From NCBI GenBank assembly GCA_028583405.1, contig CM053253.1, positions 12,907,112-12,971,111 on the forward strand: 64,000 nucleotides of DNA, written 5' to 3'. The stretch comes from Pogonophryne albipinna (lineage: Eukaryota > Chordata > Actinopteri > Perciformes > Artedidraconidae). The notes under the pieces were generated by a model. That model worked only from the letters and a program-made list of their open reading frames with translations. It was not told where the DNA came from and did not search any database. Position 1 is the first letter of the stretch. Each line of letters opens with the position of its first letter. The position numbers and the translations under genes are program-made. Below, piece after piece: positions 31,001 through 44,000 of this stretch.

Positions 31001-31678
31001 AAAATTAAGCCCCAACATTTGTGAAAAATGTTAGTCTTCGAGAAAGTTAATCAAATTTCAGTTTTAGGAAACTCAAATGTCTCTGAAAGAAACCCCTGAA
31101 TAGGCTATATGGTACTTTTTTTTTAAAACACAAAACTATTATTAGTATACTGTGCTTGAGATAATTGAGACTGACTGGACTTTAATGATGCACAAAAATG
31201 ACTTTATTGGCCTGAACCTTTGCCATCATTAAAATATGTTTATAATCGTTTTTAGTCTAACATAGTAAAGGTGCCTACCCATATTGACAAAGCTCATGAC
31301 CATGTCTGCGTCGTTCAAGAAGTTGTTGTCTTGCAGGCTGGGTATCGGGGGTCCCTGGGTGGTGAAGACGGGCTTGTAGGGATAGGAGTATCTGTCCTCG
31401 TCCCCCTCCGTGGACATGGCGTTGTACAAGTCCAACATAAACATCGGGGCAGCGTTGTGCTTTCCGTGGAGGTGGGGTCGCGGCCGGTGCGGCAGCCCCA
31501 GGATCGACAGGATCTCCCGCTGCATCTCCCTGCGCTCCTGGCTCTTCAGTCGACGGTGGATGAAACTGGAGTGGAACTCGTTGTCTAAAGTAAAGTTCGT
31601 AAAAGCGGTGTCCGCCAGAACGCAGTAGCTCCAAACCAAGAGCAAAGCCGGGGCACGTCTGTCCAAAATCGGTGCCAT
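13052..31678 (-). CDS. bmp7: Bone morphogenetic protein 7 precursor
   Basis: Seven exons on the minus strand: 31678-31279, 18963-18771, 17667-17519, 15653-15450, 14445-14369, 13622-13512 and 13201-13052. They total 1284 nt, 427 residues. The start gives a hydrophobic signal peptide ([12 protein letters not shown]). The prodomain has [44 protein letters not shown] and SNHWVLNP. A basic RSIRS stretch is the convertase region. The mature domain keeps the seven cystines of the knot ([55 protein letters not shown] at the stop). Known role: secreted TGF-beta family ligand acting in dorsoventral patterning, kidney and eye. Exon sizes 193, 149 and 111 nt match the conserved vertebrate gene. Fish have bmp7a and bmp7b; which copy this is was not resolved. 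Confidence 0.95.
16840..17202 (+). mobile_element. piggyBac-like MITE (363 bp) in bmp7 intron 3
   Basis: It is bounded by TTAA on both sides (16836-16839 and 17203-17206), the target-site duplication of piggyBac elements. The ends are inverted: AGGTGGGGTAGGTACGTTTG on the left, and the reverse complement of the same phrase on the right. Next inward is GAGAAACCGGCTCGAG / CTCGAGCTGGTTTCTC. It encodes nothing. It is an internally deleted relative of 38640-39792: the first 220 bp and last 110 bp correspond and the middle is missing. Confidence 0.85.
18964..31278 (-). other. Large bmp7 intron 1, no coding gene seen
   Basis: This is 12.3 kb between bmp7 exons 1 and 2. Open frames here (for example 19282-19908 + and 28848-29330 -) show no family resemblance and no start or splice context, and are rejected as genes. 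It holds CA-rich patches (about 21420-21540), a TCCC run near 22430-22450, C homopolymers (about 21917-21926, 22663-22672) and one interspersed repeat (23720-24100). First introns of BMP genes often hold enhancers. Candidate sites cannot be fixed without alignment. Confidence 0.7.
23720..24100. mobile_element. Common teleost interspersed repeat (non-coding DNA transposon/MITE-like)
   Basis: It includes GCAGCCGGCTAGCTTAGCTT, then AGCATAAAGAC and AACAGCTAGTCTGGCTTCGTCC. I recognise this phrase from a repeat scattered through many percomorph fish genomes. Ends and TSD were not resolved and divergence is evident. It lies in bmp7 intron 1. Confidence 0.55.
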
Positions 31679-34600
31679 GGTACTCGCCGTGCGTAATTGC
31701 GCCCAGTTATGTTCGCCGAAACTCTGGAAAGTTGATATTGAACTTGTAGCAACAGGCAGCGGCTGTGTCCAATATCCAAAGTCAGGTACTGACCCTCATG
31801 TTGAGGGAAGTGCGCCCAAACGAAACATCAACTTCACTTCAAAGTCCTTTAGATGATTGGTTTTCTGGGCAGAGTGAGCTCACGCGGACCTCTGTCCTCA
31901 TCCGCAGCCAGTGGCCAACAACTACCAACTGTGGTGCAACCTGTTCTGCAGAGTAGAGGAGGCTGCGAGCACAAGCGTTTCACCGGGAGAGACACGAGCA
32001 AGTTGTGAGGAGGCGCTGTGTGCTGGGAGGAGCAGGAGAGCGAGAGGGAGAGAGAGAGGGAGAGAGGGGGGGGGGAGGCTGTGGTTTATAATGGGGATAG
32101 GGCGAATTTTGGCCTTTCTAACAAGTTGGAGAAGGCTTGAGGCTACATGCGCGAATACAACACGGATTAAAACGGGATTCGTGCGTATAATGCTTCAGTG
32201 TATGATGAAGCACATGTACCTGGCGCACCTCAATGATCTTGTTGAATCAATAGTTGTCCAGCCGGTTACAATAGGCCCCTTAGTGATAGTGTGCTTATGG
32301 AAAATAACAGACATAATTTGAGAGAGTAATTATTTGCCTGTGTGGGTGACTACTACAATACTTTGGGAGAGGATGCAACATGAAATTGCACAGCTGTAAT
32401 AGTTACTCTGCGATCCACAGGTGCACCCGAGTGAATACCTAGGTTCTTATGGTTGTGAGACTTAAAAAAAAGTCAGTGGTCTTTGTATTTTGTATCAAAG
32501 AACGAAGCAGTAGAGTTCAAAAGGGCCATCTCATGCCACATATTTGAAAAATATCCAAGCTTTCTATCCCCACTGCTGGTGCAGGAAGTTTGTGACAAAG
32601 GCAGCGGTTGCACAGACACAAAGCAGACTGCGAAGGTGGGGTGCAGATGTTTGGCAGCTGCTTCATCCCTCCATCGGCCCCCCCTCGCCCCAGCACCTCT
32701 TAAACACCAAACTTTAATGGAACGCTCCTGACCCTCTTGTGCGCCCGCTGATACAGGCCGGGGGATTTCAGATGCACCAGGAACCAATGCTTTATCTAGA
32801 CAGACCTCCTAAAACCTGTTCACTACCCAGAGTGGAGTTTTAAAGGCTCTGCAGTTAAGATGTTTTAGGGCTATAGCTTGCCAGGTGATTTTTATGGAAA
32901 TAAAATTGGACTTCAATGGCACAGCACGAGATGCTGCCAGACGGCTTAAGCTATGATTGCAAACAGAGGAAGGGAGGAAAGGAGGCAGAGCGTGTCTTGG
33001 GGTCTTCTACACTTAGCTCACCTTCCTGCCCATTTAATGTGGTCGTTCTTGTCTTCAAAAGGCATTTCACTTATCTTTTTCCAATGACAATTCAACATGG
33101 CTTAAAGCCTGAAAGCATACACAGCCTGCCACTACTCATTCTGTATATATAATCCACTATTTGCTTTTAAAATGGCCTTTCAGTAGTAGCCTGTAACATA
33201 TAAACATTTCTATCCGGTGCCTCAGATAGAATCAGCTAATGGCCGCAGGTGTTTACATTACAGCAGTTTCCAACAGGGAACTTGAAAGGGTCTTGGTTTC
33301 AGTTAAAACTATACATCTTCCTGTCTCTCTCACTTTGTTTCCCCTCTATCATTGTCTTACACTTATTCTCTTGCCCTCTCACCCTCGCTGTAAGGTTGGC
33401 GAGGTCAAACCCCCCGGTTTTCCTCCAACAATCCCCAGCCCTTTGCTCAGTCTGTGCCCAGAGAGGGGCTAATAATTCTGGGTAGGATAATAGGAACAGA
33501 CCCCCCTTTGTTTGGGCCTCCATGGGCCCGATGACAGTCACAGTAAACAGTGGGCACAGGCTGAGGCCAGGCTGGGTGAGCTGCACTGAGGGGCCTTTGA
33601 CAAGGAGAACTAAAGCAGAAAAGCAGAACAAATAGTGTTTGAACCTCCATCAATGACACACAAAGAAAAAACTGGCAAAAGAATAAAAACATTTTTCTAA
33701 TGTATTTCACACTTTTGTCTGAGATGCTAACAACCAATTCCCTATTAAGACATCAAGAGTAGCAAACCGTTACATTTAAAATGATCAAGTAGTCAAATAT
33801 TACACACAATACTACCTGCCTACATGGCTATTGAAGAGAAGTGGATGCACTTTTGCCAGGAGAGCCAGTATGAATCACTCGAGGGCAGAACAGTGGTGAG
33901 CTGCTGAACAACCATGACTATGAAGTCTTATTCTTTTAGGGCTTACAAAGGTGAGCTCATAAATATCTTTATTTCTCATATTTATGGTCAGTTGCATCTT
34001 CCTGTTCTCTATTTAGGCAGTTATCAATCTCAAATTGCATTTAGCTCAAAATCAGTCTCTTGGCATAAGGCATTTTGAGTGCACACACATACACTCTTCC
34101 TGCTATGATCTTAGACAATCTGCACAAATACACACCTCCCCACTCCAACAGGTTGGAGCATGATACTAAGCTCCAAAGAAGATCCCTGGAAACTCTTTAA
34201 AACCCTACAAGAACACAAGAAAACACTTTTCATCCTCACATTATACTTCTCCCTCTTTCTCTTCCTTTTTATCTATGGTGAGAGTTGCCTTTCCCATATG
34301 TCTGCTTATCTCTTTTTAGGAGCTCAAAAGCATGCGGTCAGAGGTCAGATTAATATTTATTTCATGTGTTGCCTCAAGAGAGCAGCAGGCAGCAGTCCTT
34401 TGAAGACCTGTGCATGCGGGGAGGCGGATGAGGTTTGGTGGAGGGGGGTCTGACCGAGCAGACGATACAGTAAAACTTCTTTCAATGTAAACTGACCCTC
34501 AAATGAAGCAGTGTGGGGTCGGGGAGCAAGGACAAGAGAGGGTGGAGGCACATTTTTTTCCTTTCCCGGTCTGCCTGTCCTGTCCGCCCTTGTCTACGTT

Positions 34601-37434
34601 TTTGGCGTAACCCCACTATGTGCACTGCACAAACCAGCGGCCTGTTAAAACAGCCAAACCAGGTGGAGCTGAGCTATTGCAAATGTTCCCTTCTGGTGTC
34701 TCACACTTCCAGGGGCCTCATGAACATATGAGACACAGCTGTGAGACAGGCAGAAGAAAAAGAGGGGGTTGGTATATGAAATAGTTCACTTGGTAAATCC
34801 AACTTAGGGTTTGGGTTAAAAGGAATTTTTAACATTCTGGATTCAGTATCGAATTATTGAATCCTAGTGCATTCCTCTTATAAAAACTATTACGTTTTGC
34901 ATTATTCAAATGAAACTCCACTTCATGTCTAGGACCTAAACGTTTGGCCATTTAGACTATTAAGCTAAAAGACTCATTTCCATGCAGGTTAAAAACAATT
35001 TGAAATATTGGCTAAGCTTTTGTATAATCAGCACTTTACAAATATTTAACAGAATGATAACTGGCGCAAATCCGTACCTCATTTTTAATATCTGCATATT
35101 ATTTGAAAGATTCAGTTTCATTACAGCATCACATGTCCACAAAGCATTCAGAGATTCTATGAGGAACACATGATGATTGTATTTGAAAATCCTGCACATT
35201 GCAATCCTTCTTCCCATCATCACTCAGTACATACTTTCGCCTGTATCCGGCATATCCTGTCACTACTGCTTCTGTCTGCAGCCAGATATGGTGCAGGGGA
35301 ACACCAGAGTAGCTCGGGTCTGATTCATAGCTCTCAGCAGTCCAGCCAGACCCATCAGTTATAGCTGGTGTCACTGAGATACCGTTTTAGCAAAGCTTTC
35401 CAAAATGCCTGGCTTAGTAGAGCTTATCCATTGCAGGATGTTATCACTCAGGCCCTCTGTCACTTGTGTCATCGGCACAGAGTCCGGGCTTGACGCTGAG
35501 CTGGTGTCTTCGCCTAGCCAGCCACATACTTATCAGCATCCATTACTGAGGTGTGAGGGCCTGATAAAGGTCTCCTCAGGTCCATGCAGCTCACGGCAGA
35601 GGTCCTATTTAGATTGTTGTCTCGTCAGCGAGAGGCCTTGCCCCTTTGACTCTTGCTCTCATCACTCTGTAAGGCTGTGTTAGTCTGTCAATCAGAGGGG
35701 ACCCTGGGTGCTCAGTCAGCTCCTCTTTAGGGGATGCTGGTCTGAGGAGCCATTAGAGAGGAGACGGCATAGCCAGACTAGTCCAGGCCAAAAGCTGATG
35801 AGAAACAGAGGAGCAGCAGGGCCTGGGGTTGAAAGTGGGGGGGATGGGGGGGGGCAGAGGAGCAGGAGGTGGATGTGCTGAGCTATGTGGATTGTGAAGG
35901 GAGGGCAGCTCTGTTTTCTATTTGTGAGGATTAGGTTGACAGATCTGTATTTAGTTTCTTTGGGCCTCTAGCTGCAGCTAATCCCCCTCACCTGCAGCGA
36001 GTGCCCCCACTTTCTTTCCTCTGACCCTGCAGCCCCTTACTTCCCCCATGTGTCCCCCCTCCTGCCCAGTACAAACACTCATCCCAAGACAAGCACATGA
36101 CTCGTTGCACTCTGTCTCCTCAGGTTAGGGCCTCACACTCGACACAAATCTCTCCCGGGCCAAAAGAACAGCAGGGGTCTCAGCCTTTCTGGAACAGAAG
36201 AAAAAAGGACCCTTACAACCTGTGGTCTTCCACATGTTAAGATTTTTTCAGCTTGGGTGAGGGGTTGTCCATCATCACCTAGAGATAGCAATTACTCTGA
36301 AATTAAGAGCCATTACTACGGAAGCAGCTTGTCAAAGCCACTCAGGGGAAAGGGGGACCTTTGGTAAAGCTGCACATTAGGAAATATTCAGGGTCAGGTC
36401 AGGGGCACAGACCTCTTCTCTTTAGATCCCGGCTCCCACACACTCTGATCAGGCCTTCACACTGTGAGAGAAAGACCGCAGTGCCTCCGCAAACACACAC
36501 AGCGTGCCTGCCAGCAATTGTTGAAGGTGGGGACTGTGTGTGACCTAATAGTTTTAGAATCTAAGTACATTTCTCTGTTTTTACAATACCGTGACATGAC
36601 TGCAACATGATGCAACAAAGAGAATGAAACAGATTTTGAAAGGTCGTGGACAAATATATATGTGGGATTTTCTCAAGGCTTAATATTCAGTAATGCAATT
36701 TGAATGTTTGGAGCTTAAAAGAGCCATACTTACTCAATAAGTGTCTGATTCATGAACTGCTGAACTGCCTTAAAACAGAGTAAGCAACATGTATAGCCCT
36801 AAAACACATGTTGGCCAGCATTATCGTTACACACAGCCAGGATCAAAATGATATCTAGAAATCACTTCCACATGGCTGACAGATACAATATATATTAGGA
36901 TTCTCTTGGACTCTAACCACAGTCAATTACCCCCGACCCACCCTACTGGAAACCACCACCCACACAAACAGAAACACATACAGTAGACAAAATGTTGGAC
37001 AAGTAGCAGCACGCTCACATAAAGGGTCTCATTACTGAGTGTTACAGAGGGGGCTAATGGGGATTTTACTTAACACCACCAGGCCTAGTAGCTAGTACCT
37101 TACACCAATGGGGCCAACTGGCCCACACACTACATTCCTGGATGTTATTAATGGACAAAGCTTGGAAATGTGCACGGACCTTTCGCTTGAAAACAAAGAC
37201 TGGTAGCTGCTTGCCGACTTTTCCAGGCTATGGGCCTGTAAGGACATCAGTAATTGTGACAGAGTTAGTGGTATGTTATTAAAAACTAGAACAACAACAA
37301 CAACTAAGTGGCAACAAAAGTTAATCATGCTAATCATGCTAAGCAGTAGTTGTGTGATGGAAATAATGACCATATACTCTTATTTACCAGGTGGAAGTAC
37401 CTGCAGCTACACAGAGCCACAATCAACAATCAAC

Positions 37435-37500
<66 letters not shown>

Positions 37501-38086
37501 TCTATAGACTATTTGGGATCAACACAAGTGCAGTCAGAGCCTGCAGACCATCCCTACTGACCTACCAAGTGCATTAGAAAATAAATTACAAAAGAGAAAA
37601 TGTGATTTAATGTATCCTTAATTATAGAGTTGCCCCTACAAACTAAAGACACATGGCAGATTGGAAATACTTTTTTTTAAAGATAAGTGTACAAACAACT
37701 ACTTTAACTGCTTTATGTAACTTATGAGGTGCACACACTTCGGGCTAATATGTACACAACGATTTCCCCAATTGAACCCCATTCAGTAACAGTTAATATA
37801 AACTACATTAAAAAAGAATGCTTTGAATATATACTTACCGTGCAAAATGTAATATGGCGAATCTGGAGTGATCCTAATTGTTGTTCAGTTTCTTGGGTCC
37901 ATGTTCTCTTTAAACATCCATGGTCCTTGTTCAAAACAAACAATTTTGCAAGGTGAATACTTCCGGATTTAAATTCAGCCAATCAGCCAGCTTCCCAAAT
38001 CGCGCGAGATGTCCGAAAACCCTTACGCGGGAACGTCCTGGCTTTTATTAAATTAATTTACAGTCGGATGTCAGTGATAATTCAAA
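31679..38086. other. Intergenic region between divergent bmp7 and spo11
   Basis: It holds both promoters. The bmp7 side has a purine-rich run (about 32037-32077, GAGAGGGAGAG ending in G9). No TATA box is obvious at either end. On the spo11 side the last 100 bp includes CGCGCGAGATG and TTACGCGGGAACG. A TA microsatellite occupies 37439-37495. No coding exon or clear transposon is seen in the 6.4 kb. Several stretches (for example about 35400-35700) look unique and could be conserved non-coding DNA, but this needs alignment. Confidence 0.6.
37439..37495. repeat. (TA)n microsatellite, about 57 bp
   Basis: Perfect AT/TA dinucleotide run. Tyr-Ile repeat frames across it are artefacts. Confidence 0.96.
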
Positions 38087-41000
38087 ATGGGATCCCCTTG
38101 TGCTGAGTTATTTTCAGAAATTGACAAGCTCCGTGCTGAACTGCTAAAGAAAGTCGAAGTCATAACAGACTGCCAGCGTGTCGAAAAAGAAATTAGCCCG
38201 TAAGTTAACATTATATTAAATTGGTTTATCTAGTTTCAATCCTGGTTCCCAGTGTGGTGTAGCAGGTGCCATAGTGGTTCTCCATCAGCAATGCAACGGT
38301 CAATGCATCTGGTATTTTAATTTCTTAATTATAATGTACCTTGGCAAATGATTGATTAGTTTGTCAAAGTGCAATTTAGCTAAAGTTAGATTTTACTATG
38401 CACTGTAATTACGTCACCACACTGATGACAGCTGGTTAGCTAATTTATATCTATGTCCCTCACTATCTAGTTATGTCTTACAAACATGTGTAGAGTAAGA
38501 TTTGGTTGATTTGACAGTCTTAAGACATAATTAATTCGCCCGAATAATCTTTATTTGGAACATATATAACAGGTATCTTACACAGCAAGGAGTAGTGGAA
38601 AGTAACTACATTACACTAAAGTAACAATTAACCACTTAAAGGGGGGGTAGGTAAGTTTCAGAAACCGGCTCGAGTGCACTAAAATTTGAAAGTACACAGC
38701 CGAAAAGAATCCGCCCCTTCCTTCAGACTTCCTTACAGAGCACCTCCTCCAACACACATGAACGCGCACATGACTTAGGTTGGCTATATAGTTCAGGGGA
38801 ATTGTAAACCATACAAAACCTGTCCAAGAGAAAAAGAGCGACCACGGCGTCAGATTTCAACTCGGTGTGTATGGGGGTTATTCCCTATCTTTATTCAAGA
38901 GCGTGGTATTTACATTTGAGAGCATACTTTATTGATTTCCTTCACTCAAACCCTGTCATCGCACCAAAGACAAACCAAAGAGTAACCGCCCTTACGGGAC
39001 GCTGTAATAAGTAAAACGAACGCACCCGCAAGGACACCTGGCCTCCTATTGGTTGAGGGATTTTGACAGGATTGTTGCACAAAAGTTTCGAGCGCGCAGA
39101 GAATAAATCTGAGAGCAGAAAAAATCCGTAAGCAGCAATATATCTGAGTGCAAGCGTACAGTTTGAGCAGAAGCAGAGCAAATCTAAGTGCAAGCAGGCA
39201 CTATTTGAGTGCGAGGACAGGGTTTGAGGGAAATAAATACATAAAGTATGCTCTCAAATTTAAATACCACGCTCTTGAATAAAGATAGGGAATAACCCCC
39301 ATAGGTGTGTTGCATCAGTTGTCGCCATCGTTGAAAAGCAACTCCGATATTGACTCTGGTTTGAATTCTCCTAGTTTCCACTTTGTTTTGTTCCTAATTT
39401 GCTCCGTTACATTATTTCTTTTGCCACCAGTAGACGATGTTGAACCTAACTCTGCCATGGTGAAAGTGGCCGCCTGTTGCTGGCGAGTCATTTAAGTACT
39501 GCTGCAATGCACGCCCAATGACGGCACGCCCAATGAGGGCACGAGATACATTTGTGCGTGCACGAGATGGAAGGCTGACAGACAGGACGGCAATCCAATC
39601 CGTTTAGCCGGCCCGGCAAAACGGATTGGTCGTACTTTTTACAGTATTACGGCTTCCACAGATGAATTTTTTTTATGGATTTTTTGTCAAAGCACTTAAG
39701 ATATGCATTGCTATCGGGATGTTAAGAGCATTCCATGGAATATAACAAAAAGTGTATCTCGAGCCGGTTTCTCAAACTTACCTACCCCCCCTTTAAGTAA
39801 GTCTTAAGTGGTTACATTTTGAGGGATTTTGCCTGAGTATTTCTACTTTCTTATACTCCAGTAGGCTACAATTCAGACGCAATTTGTTATTTTCAATCCA
39901 CTTTTTATTACTTATTTTGTTATAAGATAAGACTTACACAGGGGAAAATTCAAAATCTTCACATAAGTAGGCTATATAATGTTTTCAACAGTACTGTAAT
40001 ATACTGTAGTCTTTATCACGTTTATATCTCAAATATAAGACTTGTTGACAATATTACAAATTAATGTACAGGGCAATATTGTAAGACCCTTGACCTATCA
40101 GACACTTCCTTAATGTTCAATACACTCCAACATATATAGATATTCTTGGTGGATCTGAAGTATTAATAAAAAATTCAGATCCCCTTTGCTAGGTTTTTGC
40201 TAGCCTATATTCAAAGCACTGTATCTTCTTTTCCAGCGGGGAAATATTGAACCGCATTGAAAACGTTATCCTTGGAATAGTGACAAGTCTTTCCAGAGAT
40301 GAGGCCCCTGTCCTGGCACTGCCCGACAGATCCAACTGGGACAACACCAGGTAACTTTATTTAAACACGCTGTAGCATGAAGAGCCCACCCTGAACACTG
40401 CGGTCATTTGAAACACCGACTTTGTGGAGATCCGTTTAATCCATCTGACCTTTTAAAGATAAACACAAACAGTCGTGTTGTGTAAATAAATAAACATTTA
40501 CCTACATAGGTTTGGTAGGTCAGGCCACACAAGATGATCACATTAGTGTTTAATCCAACACGGCTCTCTATTTGCATTAAGGGTGACGTTAGGAATCTTA
40601 ATGGGCAGCCAGGTGGCAGGAAAAAAGTTACTTTCAACTGTGGTTCAGAGAGATTGAAGTTAAAATAACTTCCTGCTGCATAGAAGATGACAGAATGATA
40701 GGTATTTTAAATCACTGTCTTACACACACCCACACAAACTCAAATATACAAAGCGCTTTAATGCGACTAGTGTGCAGAGACCTTACGCTCACAACAAAGA
40801 AGACTGTCTGGTCTTGTTTGGATCAAACCTTGCCGCAGCTTGAAGCACACTATGGCTCAGCCCTTTCAAATGTGAGAATCCCACAGACTGAGCACCAAAG
40901 GTTTCACACAGGACTCAGGACTCAGGTAGCCCTGAGGGTGTGGGGAATTTCAGATGGCTTACATGTGGGGGGCTGATTTTCAAAGCTAAAAAGTAAATGA

Positions 41001-44000
41001 TGGCTTCTTTTCTTTACTACCCTTCCACTTAAATTTCAATCTGTTTTTCTTTCATTACTTCCCACTTAAGTTTTGACAGTTCCATCGGGCTTCAAATGAA
41101 TTTAGGAAGTTCTGTCACCACCGTTAAGAGCGACTGTCCGATGTCTGTGGATAAATTTGGTAAGAAGATACTCGCACCTCTGCTGTTATTTTTCTGTTCA
41201 TGACAACCGAAATTCCTTCAAGTCAAAAAAACTAAAGTTGTACTGTACTTCATGTGGCTTTCATTTCTATTCATTGTGAACACATGCACGAACTGCACAT
41301 AAAAGTCCGATTTAGTTTAGGGTAACAAATTGGAAGAGACAGTGTATGTTGAAAAAGGCTTTTAGGGATCAGTTTACCACATGGATATCCTAATTAGGAA
41401 CAGCATTTTCCTCCAGTACTTTTTAAAGATGTGATAACTGGATAAAGTATTCATAATAATTGATTTGTTTTATTTTTCCTGTTTAAAGCACAAATTATGA
41501 GGATTTTCATGGTCATCTACAAACTTGTACAGAGCAACTCCTATGCAACCAAACGGTATTTGTCATCAGTTCACACTCACACAGGTTTTTCTTGCTAAGA
41601 AGTTTTGTTTTGCTGGGTTACTCCTCAGTTTGAAGATGAACATTTTTGTATTCCACAGAGACATCTATTACAACGATACACAGCTGTTTGGTTCACAGAG
41701 AAATGTTGATATCATTGTGGATGATATCTCCTGCATGCTAAAGGTTCCTCGCAGATCTCTACATGTGGTAAGTGTGTATGTCCATGTTAATGTGTGTGTG
41801 TTTGCATGGTCAAATATACCCACCGAGTGATACAAAACATGTTGGATATGCTTTGTTATTATTAGTCCAGGTGCCACAGGCCAACTCTGTTAGTTTAGTG
41901 TTTATTTTCTGCTTCATATTTTCCGAAACACCTGTGGAGTAAAAAGGTTCCTCTGATCAAACAGAACTTGAATGGAAGTTGAATTCAAACCTTTTCAGAC
42001 GTGTGCAAATGCATGTGTTAATAATATGAGCAAGCAATAACTTGCGTGTCTTACTTTAATGTCAACAGTTGGCCACATCCAAGGGATTAATCTCTGGGGA
42101 TCTGTGTTATATGGAGGCGGACGGCACAAGGATCGACTGCCGCTCCAGCACGGTTGTAAGTTCCTTCAATAACCCGAACTAGCTGCCCCATTAACTGAAT
42201 AACACACGGAAACATTATATACACTATACTTTAGGGTACTTAAAGTATCTTCATGGTAAAAAGGGTTTAAAATTGTATATTTCCTGTTTTTACCATGTGT
42301 TTCCCACCAAACAAACAATACTACAAGTCATGTGTCAGAAAGGACTACATTTAGTTTAGTTGAACTGATTAGTATTTCTGTATTTTGTTTTAGGTTTCTG
42401 CAGTTTCATCAAACATTGCAGGGATTAGAAGTATCCTTTGGGATTTGTCTGAGAGTTTTACACTGTTTTCACATGACTTTCCCTTTACGTCACTCTCCGG
42501 TACCTCCTGACAATGTCATATATTGTAAGGAAATCGATGCAGGGTCTTTCTTTTCCTCAACCATATACAGATATTATCTCCTCTGCAAAGTTTGTCATGA
42601 TAGTAGAGAAGGATGCAACGTTTCAGAGACTGCTGGATGACAACTTCTGCACAAAGCTGTCTCCTTGTATCATGATTACAGTGGGTTCACTTTTTAGATA
42701 TTCTCTTTGATTACATTCTTAGGAATTTCTCCAATAGCCAGTATAAGTGTCTACATAACCGATGTGTTTGTGTGGAGCAGGGTAAAGGCGTGCCAGATGT
42801 GAACAGCAGGTTGATGGTGAGGAAGCTTTGGGACACGCTGCACATCCCCATCTTCGCTCTGGTGGATGCTGACCCGCATGGTAAGCTAACATCTGTCTAA
42901 ATTGCAAACCTCTCACACATACTTCACATAGTTCCAAACACTTGCCTGTCTTTTCATCGCCACACACACACACACAGTTGGGTTGCTTGCGCCACTAATC
43001 CAGCAGATGTTAGCACCTGTGCGCTGCGTCATGGTTTCTAGTCTGACTGTTATTTCCGCTGGCGGGATCTGATCCTGCCGGGATGGCTCAGTTACTATCA
43101 GTACCTCTAAAACCTTTTCCCATCGCATGGCGAGACACATATGTAATGCTTTACTTAGTTCTAAGCTCCGTTGCACACCACGGAGGATAATTGCTCTGGT
43201 ATGTCGGTGATTGCAGCGTGTCCGTGTCTCTCCCTCTGATTTTCCCCAGGAATTGAGATCATGTGCATCTACAAGTACGGATCATTGGTGAGTCCTGCTA
43301 TGCCGCTTATTCCTGTACTGTACACTATCCACAGTGTCTTTGTTAGCAATATGTAATGATCTGTTAAACAAACAAACAAATCATCCATCTCGTATATTTA
43401 AACTGACAGTGTATGGGGTGAAAATGTTGAGTTATTGTGTGGCAAAGTCTTTGTTGACCTCTGGGATGTTTGTGTAATCATCCTCCTTCATTAACTTCAT
43501 TGTGAACATGTGTTGGACATAACCACATTATGTTGGTTCTGTATCTTGCTGATTAGTGTGTTTATTTGAGATATATTATGTGTATAAGCATTCTGCGCGT
43601 CTGTTTATGTGTGTTTTGATGTGCGTTGGTTTTTCCACAGTCCATGTCGTTTGAGGCCCACAGTCTGACCGTCCCCAGCGTTATGTGGCTAGGCCTCCTC
43701 CCCTCTGACCTCCAGAGGTTTGGACTCAACATTTGCTACTTCCTACTTCCTCCTCCTACCTCTAATTGGGATTTTATTCTATATTTGTTTTGGTTTCTGT
43801 TGCTGTCGCCCTCACTTTTTTTCCACTTCAAGCCACTGCATCTTGGAGCAGATAGAGTTTTAAGTATACGTCCCCTTGAACAAGTTAAGGCCAAAATGGC
43901 TTTTAGACATACATTTAATTGTAGTCTGTAGACTTCTCTCCTCCTATGTTTCTCCCTAAACATACACATAATAACTCCTCAATGGGAGTCTGTTGAGAAT

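Noticed and set aside
38068..38106. Upstream ATG of spo11
   Set aside because: Out of frame with the SPO11 sequence; it reaches a stop after 12 codons.
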